Of a DNA stretch of 64,000 bases, positions 9,004 through 15,480 are shown piece after piece. The translations under genes and the position numbers were made by a program. The stretch is from Stenotrophomonas maltophilia (lineage in GTDB: Bacteria > Pseudomonadota > Gammaproteobacteria > Xanthomonadales > Xanthomonadaceae), in assembly GCF_002138415.1 (NCBI RefSeq), contig NZ_CP015612.1:3326001-3390000 (forward strand). The letters are read 5' to 3'. The notes beneath the pieces were generated by a model. That model saw nothing but the letters and a program-made list of their open reading frames with translations, had not been told where the DNA came from and did not search any database. Position 1 is the stretch's first letter. Each line of letters starts with the position of its first letter.

Positions 9004-9330
9004 ATGGCCTTACAACCTGACGCAGCACCTGCACCCATCGACTGCCGCCGTTGTGACGCGGTCTGTTGCCGGTTGCCCGTGCTGCTGCAGCCCGGCGACC
9101 ACGTGCCTGGCCAGTTCCTGTCACGCGACACCCACGGCCGTGCCGTGATGGCGCGCAACGAGGAAGGCTGGTGCGCGGCGATCGATCCCTATCACCTGCG
9201 CTGCACGATCTATTCGCAGCGCCCGGCGATCTGCCGCCAGTTTTCGATGGGCGGCGATGACTGCCGCCGCGAGCGGCAGGACTACCTGCGCCAGGCCGAT
9301 GCCTGGGCGCTTTCCTCCCCTTCCACCTGA
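9004..9330 (+). CDS. YkgJ-family cysteine cluster protein
   Basis: A 108-residue protein with the YkgJ metal/Fe-S binding cysteine pattern: DCRRCDAVCC near the N terminus, then WCAAIDPYHLRCTIYSQRPAICRQF, where CxxYxxRPxxCRxF is the family signature, and a final DDC. The ATG at 9004 (MALQPD) removes an unconserved 20-residue extension from a codon at 8944. Function is unknown; members are thought to bind zinc or an Fe-S cluster. It is followed 11 bases later by a 60-codon gene, likely in one operon. Confidence 0.82.
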   Translation: MALQPDAAPAPIDCRRCDAVCCRLPVLLQPGDHVPGQFLSRDTHGRAVMARNEEGWCAAIDPYHLRCTIYSQRPAICRQFSMGGDDCRRERQDYLRQADAWALSSPST

Positions 9331-9341
9331 CAGGAGCAACC

Positions 9342-9524
9342 ATGCCCCGCAAGGCAAAGACCCCCGCGAAGGCCAGCAACAGCATCCGCAGCGAACGCAA
9401 GGGCGCGGCCGCCAGCACCGTGGTCAGCAGCGATTCGATCGCTTCGGACCTGGCAGCGTTCCGCAAGGCCGGTGGCAAGATCGAAGTCCTCGGCACCACC
9501 TGGGCGCTGAAGAAAGCCAGCTGA
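9342..9524 (+). CDS. Small basic conserved hypothetical protein
   Basis: A 60-residue protein: a Lys/Arg/Ala/Ser-rich first half followed by a short ordered part, LAAFRKAGGKIEVLGTTWAL. A good ribosome site (AGGAG, six bases before the ATG) and the close spacing to the YkgJ gene support translation. I recognise no domain. The basic low-complexity start would suit nucleic acid contact, but that is only inference. Confidence 0.65.
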   Translation: MPRKAKTPAKASNSIRSERKGAAASTVVSSDSIASDLAAFRKAGGKIEVLGTTWALKKAS

Positions 9525-9535
9525 CCCAGCACCGA

Positions 9536-9558
9536 CCGCGGCGGCGCTGCCGCCGCGG
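9536..9558. terminator. GC-rich hairpin between convergent genes
   Basis: CCGCGGCGGC and GCCGCCGCGG arms around a three-base loop, between the ends of the rightward 60-codon gene and the leftward DUF4097 gene. No U-run follows on either strand, so termination is inferred from position. Confidence 0.4.
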
Positions 9559-9573
9559 CCTGCCGGACCGTGC

Positions 9574-10455
9574 TCAGCGGTCCAGGCGTACCCGCACACT
9601 GCCCGAATGCGACTGGATGCGGATGTCACCGTCGCCGCCGCCCAGACGCGTATCGAGGTGGCTGCCCGGCCCATAGCGCGGCCGCTCTACCTGCCCGGCA
9701 TCGCTGTTGATCGAGCCGCTGAAGCTGTTCACCGACAGCTGCGCCGACACCGCGCGCGGCAGGCTCAGCGTGACCGAGGCACTGACCGATTCGACGTTGA
9801 TGCGGCCGCCGGGAGCCAACCCGGCCGCTGCCAGATCGATGCTGCCCGAGACGGTTTCCACTGCCAGCCGCTGTACGCGGCCAGCGTCGACCTCGACCCG
9901 GCCCGACACCGTCTGCGCACCGATATCACCGGACACGCCGCCGCCGGCCTCAATCCGGCCACTGACCGTGTTCACATCCAACTTCGGCGTCTGCAGGCGC
10001 GCGCTCACGCTGCCGCTGACCGTGTTGAGCTTGCTGTCGCCACTGCGTCCCGCCGCGCTCAGGCTGCCGCTGACCGTGTCGGCCTGCAGCCGTCGCACGT
10101 CGATGCCACTGATATCCTGGCTGGCACTGACCGTGCTCAGCAGCAGCTCCACCGAGCGCGGCACGTTCAGCACCAGCGTCGCGCCGCCGTTGTTGTTGCG
10201 GCGCGGGTATTCGATCTCCCAGCGCACACGGTTGGCGCTCTTCTCCTGGCGCAGCTGCAGGCCGTCGCTGAGCGTGCCGGTGAGCTGCACGTCATTGCGG
10301 TCCCAGCCACGCACGGTCACCTTGCCAGCAACGTTGCTCAGCTCGATGCGACCACCCGCGGCCAGGGTGTGGCGCTCGTCGATGCGGGTGTCGGCCAGCG
10401 CCACGGCAGGGGCCAGCAGCAGCGCGACACAGCAGGAAATCAGGGTTCGGGTCAT
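9574..10455 (-). CDS. Exported DUF4097 beta-strand repeat protein
   Basis: A 293-residue protein with a cleavable signal peptide (MTRTLISCCVALLLAPAVALA). The mature part is a right-handed beta-type repeat: VSGS or VSGR recurs about every 20 residues (DTVSGSLSA, NTVSGSVSA, NTVSGRIEA, QTVSGRVEV, ETVSGSIDL), as in DUF4097 putative adhesin-like proteins. It is the last gene of a leftward operon with an ECF sigma factor and a membrane protein resembling an anti-sigma factor, with 11 bases between it and the latter. That context suggests an envelope protein produced as part of, or sensed by, the sigma system. Its actual partner is unknown. Confidence 0.83.
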   Translation of the reverse strand: MTRTLISCCVALLLAPAVALADTRIDERHTLAAGGRIELSNVAGKVTVRGWDRNDVQLTGTLSDGLQLRQEKSANRVRWEIEYPRRNNNGGATLVLNVPRSVELLLSTVSASQDISGIDVRRLQADTVSGSLSAAGRSGDSKLNTVSGSVSARLQTPKLDVNTVSGRIEAGGGVSGDIGAQTVSGRVEVDAGRVQRLAVETVSGSIDLAAAGLAPGGRINVESVSASVTLSLPRAVSAQLSVNSFSGSINSDAGQVERPRYGPGSHLDTRLGGGDGDIRIQSHSGSVRVRLDR

Positions 10456-10466
10456 GGGGGGTCTCC

Positions 10467-11000
10467 TCAGGTCGTCAAGCCGGACTCAGCGGCATAGGCC
10501 GCCTGCCGGGTCAGTTCCAGCCGCAGCGCGTAGGTGCGCTTGAGCTGGCCAAGCAGGTGCGGCGCACGCGGGTCCTGCGCCAAGGCGGCACGGATCTGCG
10601 CTGCGCTTTCATCCAGTTCATGCAGGGCCGGCTGCCATTCCGGCGCCCGTCCATCGGGCAGCGAAGCGACGGCCTGCTGGTACTGCTCGGTCATCACCGC
10701 CGCCTGCAGCTGCAGCGCTGAAGGTACCGGCACCTCCGGCTGCGCATGGCGCCACGGCGCCACCGCGTAGAGCGCCAGGCTTGCGGCCAGTGCGGCCCCC
10801 ACCGGCAACCACCAGCGCCGGCGCGAACGTGCAGGCATCGCCACAACGTTGCCGGTCGGCGCAGGCGCCGCTTGTGGTTCACGCGGCGGCAGCTGCGCCG
10901 ACAACCGGGCCCACCCATCGGCGGGCAGGCTGCGTTCGGGTGGCAGGGCGCGCAGTCGGGCCGCCAGATCGTGATCGGAATCGTGTTCGTGTGTACTCAT
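10467..11000 (-). CDS. Putative membrane anti-sigma factor
   Basis: A 177-residue protein with a cytoplasmic N-terminal part of about 75 residues, one transmembrane helix (WWLPVGAALAASLALYAVA) and a periplasmic helical C-terminal part. There is no clear zinc-finger anti-sigma motif, so identification rests on topology and position. Its ATG overlaps the sigma factor stop by four bases (ATGA), the typical coupling for a sigma/anti-sigma pair. The downstream partner is the DUF4097 envelope protein. Confidence 0.7.
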   Translation of the reverse strand: MSTHEHDSDHDLAARLRALPPERSLPADGWARLSAQLPPREPQAAPAPTGNVVAMPARSRRRWWLPVGAALAASLALYAVAPWRHAQPEVPVPSALQLQAAVMTEQYQQAVASLPDGRAPEWQPALHELDESAAQIRAALAQDPRAPHLLGQLKRTYALRLELTRQAAYAAESGLTT

Positions 11001-11575
11001 GTCATGTCTCCCAGCCGTGCGCGCAACAGACCGCGCGCACGATGCAACTGTGCCTTGGAACTGCCGACAGCCATCTGCAGTTGTTCGGCGATTTCCTGGT
11101 GTTTCCAGCCTTCGATGTCGTGCAGCACCAGTACCGCACGCGCCCGTGGTGGCAGCGTCGACAGCGCCCGTTCGAGGTCGCGTTCAGTGCCGGCGCAACG
11201 ATCGTGCACTGCCAGCTCCTGCAACCCTCCGTCCACTTCGTCGAGGCTGTCGTGATCCTGCCCGGCAGCCCGGCCGCGCAGTTCCATCAGCGCAGCGTTG
11301 ACCCCCAGGCGATGCAGCCAGGTGGACAGACTGCTTTCAAAGCGGAACCCCGGCAGCGCTTTCCAGGCCTGCAGGAAGGCCTCCTGCAGCGCATCCTCGG
11401 CACGTGCCTGCTGGCCGCCACACAAGCGCCACAACACGGCGAACACGCGCGGCGCATGGCGCCGGTACAGCAGTTCATAGGCCGCGGTATCGCCGGCGGC
11501 GGCCGCCCGCACCAGGGCGGGTTCGTCGACGGCTTCGTTGGCGGCAGGCGGCGCGGGCATGGTGGTGTCGAGCAT
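10997..11575 (-). CDS. ECF-type RNA polymerase sigma factor
   Basis: A 192-residue sigma-70 family protein. Region 2 (ELLYRRHAPRVFAVLWRL ... DALQEAFLQAWKAL ... TWLHRLGVNAAL) and region 4 (LPPRARAVLVLHDIEGWKH) are both complete. The ATG at 11575 gives the normal ECF length; the frame stays open another 100 codons upstream but that part has no sigma similarity. A start at 11560 is also possible. The gene is first in a leftward operon with a probable anti-sigma factor and a DUF4097 protein. No promoter resembling its own target was identified. Confidence 0.9.
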   Translation of the reverse strand: MLDTTMPAPPAANEAVDEPALVRAAAAGDTAAYELLYRRHAPRVFAVLWRLCGGQQARAEDALQEAFLQAWKALPGFRFESSLSTWLHRLGVNAALMELRGRAAGQDHDSLDEVDGGLQELAVHDRCAGTERDLERALSTLPPRARAVLVLHDIEGWKHQEIAEQLQMAVGSSKAQLHRARGLLRARLGDMT

Positions 11576-11701
11576 ATCGCTTGGATGCGGCAACCCGGGA
11601 AAAGGTTTAGAGCCGATCGATGATCGATGCCATGCAACCTTTTGGATGGCTCCTGCATCCATGGATAGTCCTTCGAGAAAATGCCGTCCGGGAGTTCTGC
11701 C

Positions 11702-11881
11702 ATGTCCAGTCCAACCTGTGCCGCCCTGCTGGTGATCGCCGCCTGCGTCGTGCTGCAGACCCTGGGCCTGTCGCTGCAGCTGCGCACCGACAACGGACGC
11801 GCCTGCCTGCAGCAGCATCACCAGGAGCTGGTGTGCCTGGCCTGGGCTCCGGCGGTCGAATCCACGGCACGCGCCGGGTAA
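11702..11881 (+). CDS. Possible small membrane or exported protein
   Basis: A 59-residue reading frame starting MSSPTCAALLVIAACVVLQ, i.e. one hydrophobic N-terminal helix followed by a short polar tail with two cysteines. GGGAG lies about eight bases before the ATG at 11702. It occupies the gap between the divergent sigma factor and the MscS gene. No family recognised; it could be a chance frame in GC-rich DNA. Confidence 0.42.
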   Translation: MSSPTCAALLVIAACVVLQTLGLSLQLRTDNGRACLQQHHQELVCLAWAPAVESTARAG

Positions 11882-11916
11882 CATCGAAGGTCGTTATTGC
11901 CACCGTTGTCGCCCCC

Positions 11917-12510
11917 ATGATGTTGTCGCTGAAGGATCACCTGCCGGCCTGGAGCCACCCGTGGCTGAACTACGCAGGCGTCGCCCTGCAGATCGTGCTG
12001 GTGCTGCTGGTTGCCTGGCTGTTGCGGGTACTCGCCCGTCGCCTGATCCGGCGCTTCGCCGAGCACTACACGCTTCCGCCTGAAATGGTGATGGGCGCGC
12101 GCCGGATCACCAGCTTCGTGGTCTATTTCAGCGCCCTGCTGTGCATCCTCAGCCTGCTCGGCGCGAAGCCGTCAGTGCTGTGGACCGCCTTCACCGGCTT
12201 CGCGGCCGTGGGCGCGGTCGCGTTCTTCGCCGCCTGGAGCGTGCTGTCCAACATCTTCTGCACGCTGCTGATCTTCACCACCCGCCCGTTCCGCCTGCAC
12301 GACTACATCGAAGTGCTGGAGAACGGTGAGAAGCCGGGCCTGAAGGGCCGGGTGATCGACGTGAACCTGATCTACACCACGCTGCAGGAAACCGGCGACG
12401 GCCACGAAGGCACGGTGCTGCAGCTGCCGAACAACCTGTTCTTCCAGCGCACGGTGCGCCGCTGGCGCGACCCGGCGCAGGCCCCCGGCGGCATCCAGGG
12501 CGACGGCTGA
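11917..12510 (+). CDS. Small MscS-type mechanosensitive channel protein
   Basis: A 197-residue protein with three hydrophobic segments (about residues 15-40, 60-90 and 95-120). The third carries an MscS-like pore-lining pattern rich in Gly/Ala (FTGFAAVGAVAFFAAWSVLSN), followed by the beta domain (TRPFRLHDYIEVLE ... LPNNLFFQRTVRRW). It lacks the large C-terminal cage of E. coli MscS (286 residues), so it is a short version of the family. It starts ATGATG; the first is used. Such channels gate on membrane tension during osmotic downshock. Confidence 0.83.
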   Translation: MMLSLKDHLPAWSHPWLNYAGVALQIVLVLLVAWLLRVLARRLIRRFAEHYTLPPEMVMGARRITSFVVYFSALLCILSLLGAKPSVLWTAFTGFAAVGAVAFFAAWSVLSNIFCTLLIFTTRPFRLHDYIEVLENGEKPGLKGRVIDVNLIYTTLQETGDGHEGTVLQLPNNLFFQRTVRRWRDPAQAPGGIQGDG

Positions 12511-12591
12511 GGGTGGTTTTCGGCAGGGCTGCGCCCTGCACCTGCCGAAGCAACGTCAACTTCAACGTCAAAAACGGGCATTCCGTGGGAT

Positions 12592-12694
12592 GGCGGGGTG
12601 GGTCCGGTTGAGGGGGGGCGCCGTAAATACGTCCATGTAGGCTCGGTCGCCGCATCCATGCGGCTCACGCCCCCTCAACCGGACCCACCCCGCC
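12592..12694 (+). repeat. Long nested palindrome, copy 1
   Basis: Outer arms of 24 bases (12592-12615 and 12671-12694) are perfectly complementary. They enclose a conserved core (ccgtaaatacgtccatgtag) and an inner hairpin GCCGCA/TGCGGC (12649-12664). Seven further copies are in this window. Confidence 0.85.
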
Positions 12695-12737
12695 TTCGAC
12701 AGTTGGCCGCGATCTGCCGGAACGATGCATTGCCCTG

Positions 12738-12785
12738 GTGGGTGTCGACCTTGGTCGACACGGTAGATCCACGCCATGCGTGGAT
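12738..12785 (+). repeat. Tandem short hairpin repeats
   Basis: Two adjacent palindromes: GTGTCGACC/GGTCGACAC headed by GGTGG (12738-12761), and a GTAG-headed ATCCACGC/GCGTGGAT hairpin (12763-12785). Both recur elsewhere in the window (12809, 55248; 34283, 61783). Confidence 0.65.
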
Positions 12786-12808
12786 GACTCATTCGATATC
12801 TGACAGCT

Positions 12809-12832
12809 GTGTCGACCAAGGTCGACACCTAC
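12809..12832 (-). repeat. GTAG-headed hairpin repeat (TCGACC type)
   Basis: On the minus strand it reads GTAGGTGTCGACCTTGGTCG, with 9-base complementary arms. It is the same subtype as the copy at 55248 and is inverted relative to the copy at 12738. Confidence 0.65.
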
Positions 12833-12856
12833 CAACAGCCGCGGAAATCTGTCAGA

Positions 12857-12958
12857 GGCGGGGCGGTGTCGGATTGCGGGGTGTCAGCCGCATGGATGCG
12901 GCTGCCAAGCCTACAAGGACGTACTCGCGGCGTCCCCGCACTCCGACACCGCCCCGCC
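12857..12958 (-). repeat. Long nested palindrome, copy 2
   Basis: Opposite orientation to copy 1, 162 bases away. The outer arms start GGCGGGGCGGTGTCGGA and are closed at 12934-12958 with very few mismatches. The inner hairpin is GCCGCA/TGCGGC. It precedes the end of the zinc-finger gene on the other strand. Confidence 0.85.
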
Positions 12959-13047
12959 ACCCCACGGAACGCCAGCTTTTGCTGTTGCGGTTGCCTTGGC
13001 TTGAAGGCTTCGGCAGGTGCAGGGCTGCAAGCCCTGCCGAACAACCT

Positions 13048-13314
13048 TTACCTCAACTGGCTGTCCTTGCTGCCACGGCGGTTGTAGCCGGCATGCGCCT
13101 GCTCTTCGTCGTCATGCGCCTGCTGGCACGCCACGCACAGCCGAACCCCAGGCACGGCCTGGCGCCGCGCCAACGGGATCGGCGCGTCGCATTCCTCACA
13201 GTGTTCCAGACCCGGGCCCTGCCGCAGCTGGCGCCGCGCGCGGGCGATCGCATCGTCGACGGTGGCGTCGATCTGGTCCTGGACCGCGCCGTCTCCCGCC
13301 CAACCGGTGGCCAT
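13048..13314 (-). CDS. DksA/TraR-type C4 zinc-finger protein
   Basis: An 88-residue protein with a helical N terminus (ATVDDAIARARRQL) and a C4 zinc finger, CEECDAPIPLARRQAVPGVR followed by LCVACQ, matching short DksA/TraR family members such as E. coli YbiI. These lack the long coiled coil of DksA and have no settled role. Start choice: GGAGG directly abuts the ATG at 13320, whereas the ATG at 13314 has a workable six-base spacing, so 13314 is preferred (two residues shorter). Confidence 0.83.
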   Translation of the reverse strand: MATGWAGDGAVQDQIDATVDDAIARARRQLRQGPGLEHCEECDAPIPLARRQAVPGVRLCVACQQAHDDEEQAHAGYNRRGSKDSQLR

Positions 13315-13382
13315 GGCCATCCTCCGCAGGTGTGTCGCCTGATATGGGGACGATACACCTCGGCAAAAAGACAGACCTTCAT

Positions 13383-13405
13383 GTAGAGCCGAGTCACGCT
13401 CGGCT
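13383..13405 (+). repeat. SMAG-type REP (GTAGAGCCGAG)
   Basis: GTAG followed by AGCCGAG/CTCGGCT arms around a short loop, in the 164-base gap between two leftward genes. It is followed at 13455-13481 by one arm of the taatcccctccgtcccc repeat that forms a full palindrome at 37933. Confidence 0.7.
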
Positions 13406-13484
13406 GCTCTTCAGGATGACGAACAGGACGTGGGCGGGTTCGATCAAGCCGATTACGACTTAATTCCCTCCGTCCCCTTTTTGC

Positions 13485-14042
13485 TTACCAGATCAGGTCG
13501 TCCGGCACCTGGAACTGCGCGTAATAGGCGTCGTCCTCGGCGTTGCCGGTGGAGATCTCGGCGGTCGAGCCCGGCTGGCCGTGATCGACGATGATCGCCT
13601 CCGGCGCGCGCTCACGCACCTTCTCGGCGGCGGCACGCGGCAGCAGGGCGTAGCCGTCGCCGTGGGCGACGATGACCAGCACGCCCACCGACAGCGCCTT
13701 GCGCAGCTTGGGGTCGATCAACAGGGTACGGATCGCCGCGCCGTCGCTGAAGCGGTACTCGTCGTCGCCCTTGTGGGGTACGGCGTGGACCGTGATGATC
13801 TGCCTGGCCTGGGCCTTCTGTTCAGCCTGCCTGGCCTGGGCATTGCGCTCGGCAGCCAGCGCGCGGTCGCGCTCGACTTTCTCGGCACGGGCCCGTTCAG
13901 CCTCGCGCTGCACGTCGGCCGAGGTCGATTCGGCCTTGCCCTGGCGGGCCTTGGCCTGCGCGCTCGCGGCAGCGCTGGCCTGCGACTTCTTGGCCAGGCC
14001 GGCCTTGAGCAATTGTTCCTGCAGCGCGTTGGGCTTTGCCAT
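13485..14042 (-). CDS. DUF2058 family protein
   Basis: A 185-residue protein. The N-terminal 80 residues are a highly charged Ala/Lys/Arg/Glu/Gln helix (probable coiled coil: REAERARAEKVERDRALAAE). The C-terminal about 100 residues form the DUF2058 (YaiL-like) domain with YRFSDGAAIRTLLID and VVHG/IVAHGDGYALLP-type strands. Starts MAKPNALQEQLLKAGL, the family's conserved N terminus. Function unknown; E. coli YaiL has been linked to nucleoprotein or polysome preparations. It diverges from the YgjP-type gene, with 62 bases between the starts. Confidence 0.88.
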   Translation of the reverse strand: MAKPNALQEQLLKAGLAKKSQASAAASAQAKARQGKAESTSADVQREAERARAEKVERDRALAAERNAQARQAEQKAQARQIITVHAVPHKGDDEYRFSDGAAIRTLLIDPKLRKALSVGVLVIVAHGDGYALLPRAAAEKVRERAPEAIIVDHGQPGSTAEISTGNAEDDAYYAQFQVPDDLIW

Positions 14043-14104
14043 GGTCGATGCGTACCGCGTGTAATCTTGGATGCTCCATTCTACCGACGCCCCGCCGCCC
14101 CTGC

Positions 14105-14605
14105 ATGGCAGTCCTGAAGTACCTCACCGGCTATCCCGAACCCCTGGTCGCCCAGGTCAGCGACCTGCTGGCGCAGGGCAAGCTCGGCCCCTGGCTGCAG
14201 CAGCGCTACCCCGACCCGCACGAGGTGCGCAGCGACCGCCAGCTGTACGACTACACGCAGGACCTGAAGGACCGCTACCTGCGCAAGTCGGTGCCGCTCA
14301 ACAAGGTCTGCTACGACAACACGCTGGAAGTGATCAAGCACGCACTGGGCACCCATACCGCCATCTCCCGCGTACACGGCGGCCGCCTCAAGGCCAGCCG
14401 CGAGATCCGTATCGCCACCGTGTTCCGTCAGGCACCGGCAGCGTTCCTGCGCATGATCGTGGTGCATGAACTGGCCCACCTGAAGGAAGCCGACCACAAC
14501 AAGGCCTTCTACCAGCTGTGCCAGCACATGGAGCCGGACTACCTGCAGCTGGAGTTCGATACCCGCCTGTACCTGACCGAGCTGGCCAACCGCGGCCAGC
14601 GCTGA
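14105..14605 (+). CDS. YgjP-like zinc metallopeptidase domain protein
   Basis: A 166-residue protein with the YgjP/WLM motif VVHELAHLKEADHNKAFY: HExxH supplies two zinc ligands and the downstream DHN...Y region the third. The length is close to E. coli YgjP (167). The ATG at 14105 (MAVLKYLTGYP) is preferred over an upstream in-frame codon at 14036, which overlaps the divergent gene. The physiological substrate is uncertain. It is followed 47 bases later by the pseudouridine-synthase-like gene. Confidence 0.85.
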   Translation: MAVLKYLTGYPEPLVAQVSDLLAQGKLGPWLQQRYPDPHEVRSDRQLYDYTQDLKDRYLRKSVPLNKVCYDNTLEVIKHALGTHTAISRVHGGRLKASREIRIATVFRQAPAAFLRMIVVHELAHLKEADHNKAFYQLCQHMEPDYLQLEFDTRLYLTELANRGQR

Positions 14606-14652
14606 CCGGCCGCAGCAGCTACACTGCGCGCCCCCTGCCTGACCTTTCCGCC

Positions 14653-15351
14653 ATGGAACCGATCCGTCTCGACAAACGCCTGTCCGCCCTGCTCGGCATC
14701 CCGCGCGGCGAAGCGCGACGCTACATCGAAGGCGGCTGGGTCACGGTCAACGGCGACGTGGTGGAACAGCCGCAGCGTCCGGTCGATGACAGCGCCGAGA
14801 TTGTCGTGGCCGAGCAGGCCAGCGATGAAAAGGCCGAGCGGGTCAGCATGCTGCTGCACAAGCCTGCCGGCGTTGCCGCTGAAACCCTGTGTGCGCTGGT
14901 CAGCAGTGACAGCCGCAGCGAACTTGATGCCAGCGACATCCGTCCGCTTCAGCGTCACTTCCACGGCCTGCAGCTGGCCGCCTCGCTTCCGGCCAGCGAC
15001 AGCGGCCTGGTGGTGGTCAGCCAGGACCCGGCCACGCTGGCCCATCTGCAGCGCAATCTGGGCCGCACCGAACAGGAGTACCTGATCGAAGTGGCCGAAG
15101 GCGGCCCCGAGCGCGGGCCGTGGCTGATGGCGCGGCTGCAGCAGGAATCCGGTGGTGCCAAGGTCAGCTGGCAGAGCGAGCAGCGCCTGCGCTTCGCCGG
15201 CAAGGGCCTGACGGCCAAGGGTCTGCGCGTGGCGGTTACCGCTGCCGGCCTGCAGGTGACGGCCGTGCGTCGGCTGCGTATTGGCCGCGTGGCACTGGGA
15301 CCGCTGCCTGCGGGGCAGTGGCGTTACCTGGGCAGCGACGAGCGGTTCTGA
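14653..15351 (+). CDS. RsuA/RluB-family pseudouridine synthase-like protein, catalytic Asp missing
   Basis: A 232-residue protein with an N-terminal S4 RNA-binding domain (RLDKRLSALLGIPRGEARRY, about 5-65), motif I of the family (LLHKPAGV, 67-74) and an overall RsuA/RluF-like layout. In the family the catalytic aspartate lies in G-R-L-D-x-D-[ST]-x-G-L. Here the aligned stretch is ASLPASDSGL (110-119), so Pro113 replaces the Asp and the Arg is also lost. The C-terminal motif GLTAKGLRVAV is intact-looking. The protein therefore may bind rRNA without isomerising uridine, or may use another residue. The start codon at 14653 gives the S4 domain its normal N terminus. Confidence 0.78.
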   Translation: MEPIRLDKRLSALLGIPRGEARRYIEGGWVTVNGDVVEQPQRPVDDSAEIVVAEQASDEKAERVSMLLHKPAGVAAETLCALVSSDSRSELDASDIRPLQRHFHGLQLAASLPASDSGLVVVSQDPATLAHLQRNLGRTEQEYLIEVAEGGPERGPWLMARLQQESGGAKVSWQSEQRLRFAGKGLTAKGLRVAVTAAGLQVTAVRRLRIGRVALGPLPAGQWRYLGSDERF

Positions 15352-15364
15352 CCCTTCAACCCCC

Positions 15365-15401
15365 GGGGTCGGATCCCTTTCCGCGGGAAAGGGCTCCGAC
15401 T
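15365..15401. repeat. GGGGTCGGATCC-type palindrome
   Basis: Imperfect inverted repeat (ggtcggatccctttcc / ggaaagggctccgac) just after the stop of the upstream gene. Same class as those at 37139, 42351 and 61717. Confidence 0.7.
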
Positions 15402-15448
15402 CTATCCACCCATGGCGTGCATCCACAGCAATGGGTCTGTCGGCTTTC

Positions 15449-15471
15449 ATCCACGCACGGCGTGGCTCTAC
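15449..15471 (-). repeat. GTAG-headed hairpin repeat
   Basis: On the minus strand GTAGAGCCACGCCGTGCGTG, an imperfect hairpin of the SMAG-like ATCCACGC subtype, ending ten bases before the start codon of the phospholipase D-type gene, so it would lie in that mRNA's leader. Confidence 0.55.
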
Positions 15472-15480
15472 CATCGGGGC

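Larger units (their letters stand above)
12511..13047. other. Repeat-filled intergenic region between convergent genes
   Basis: 537 bases without a convincing gene. From left to right: a hairpin of the ggcagggctgcgccctgcc type (about 12522-12550), a long palindrome (12592-12694), two GTAG/GGTG-headed short hairpins (12738-12785), another short hairpin (12809-12832), a second long palindrome in the opposite orientation (12857-12958), and a mirrored copy of the first hairpin (about 13008-13040). The whole region is thus a roughly mirror-symmetrical pair of the same composite unit. Confidence 0.8.

Noticed and set aside
12592..12958. CRISPR-like repeat arrangement
   Set aside because: The repeats are large palindromes of variable arm sequence in opposite orientations, with no constant-length spacers and no cas genes.
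12598..13386. Reading frames across the palindromic repeats after the MscS gene
   Set aside because: They translate the repeats themselves and lack ribosome sites or recognisable protein features.
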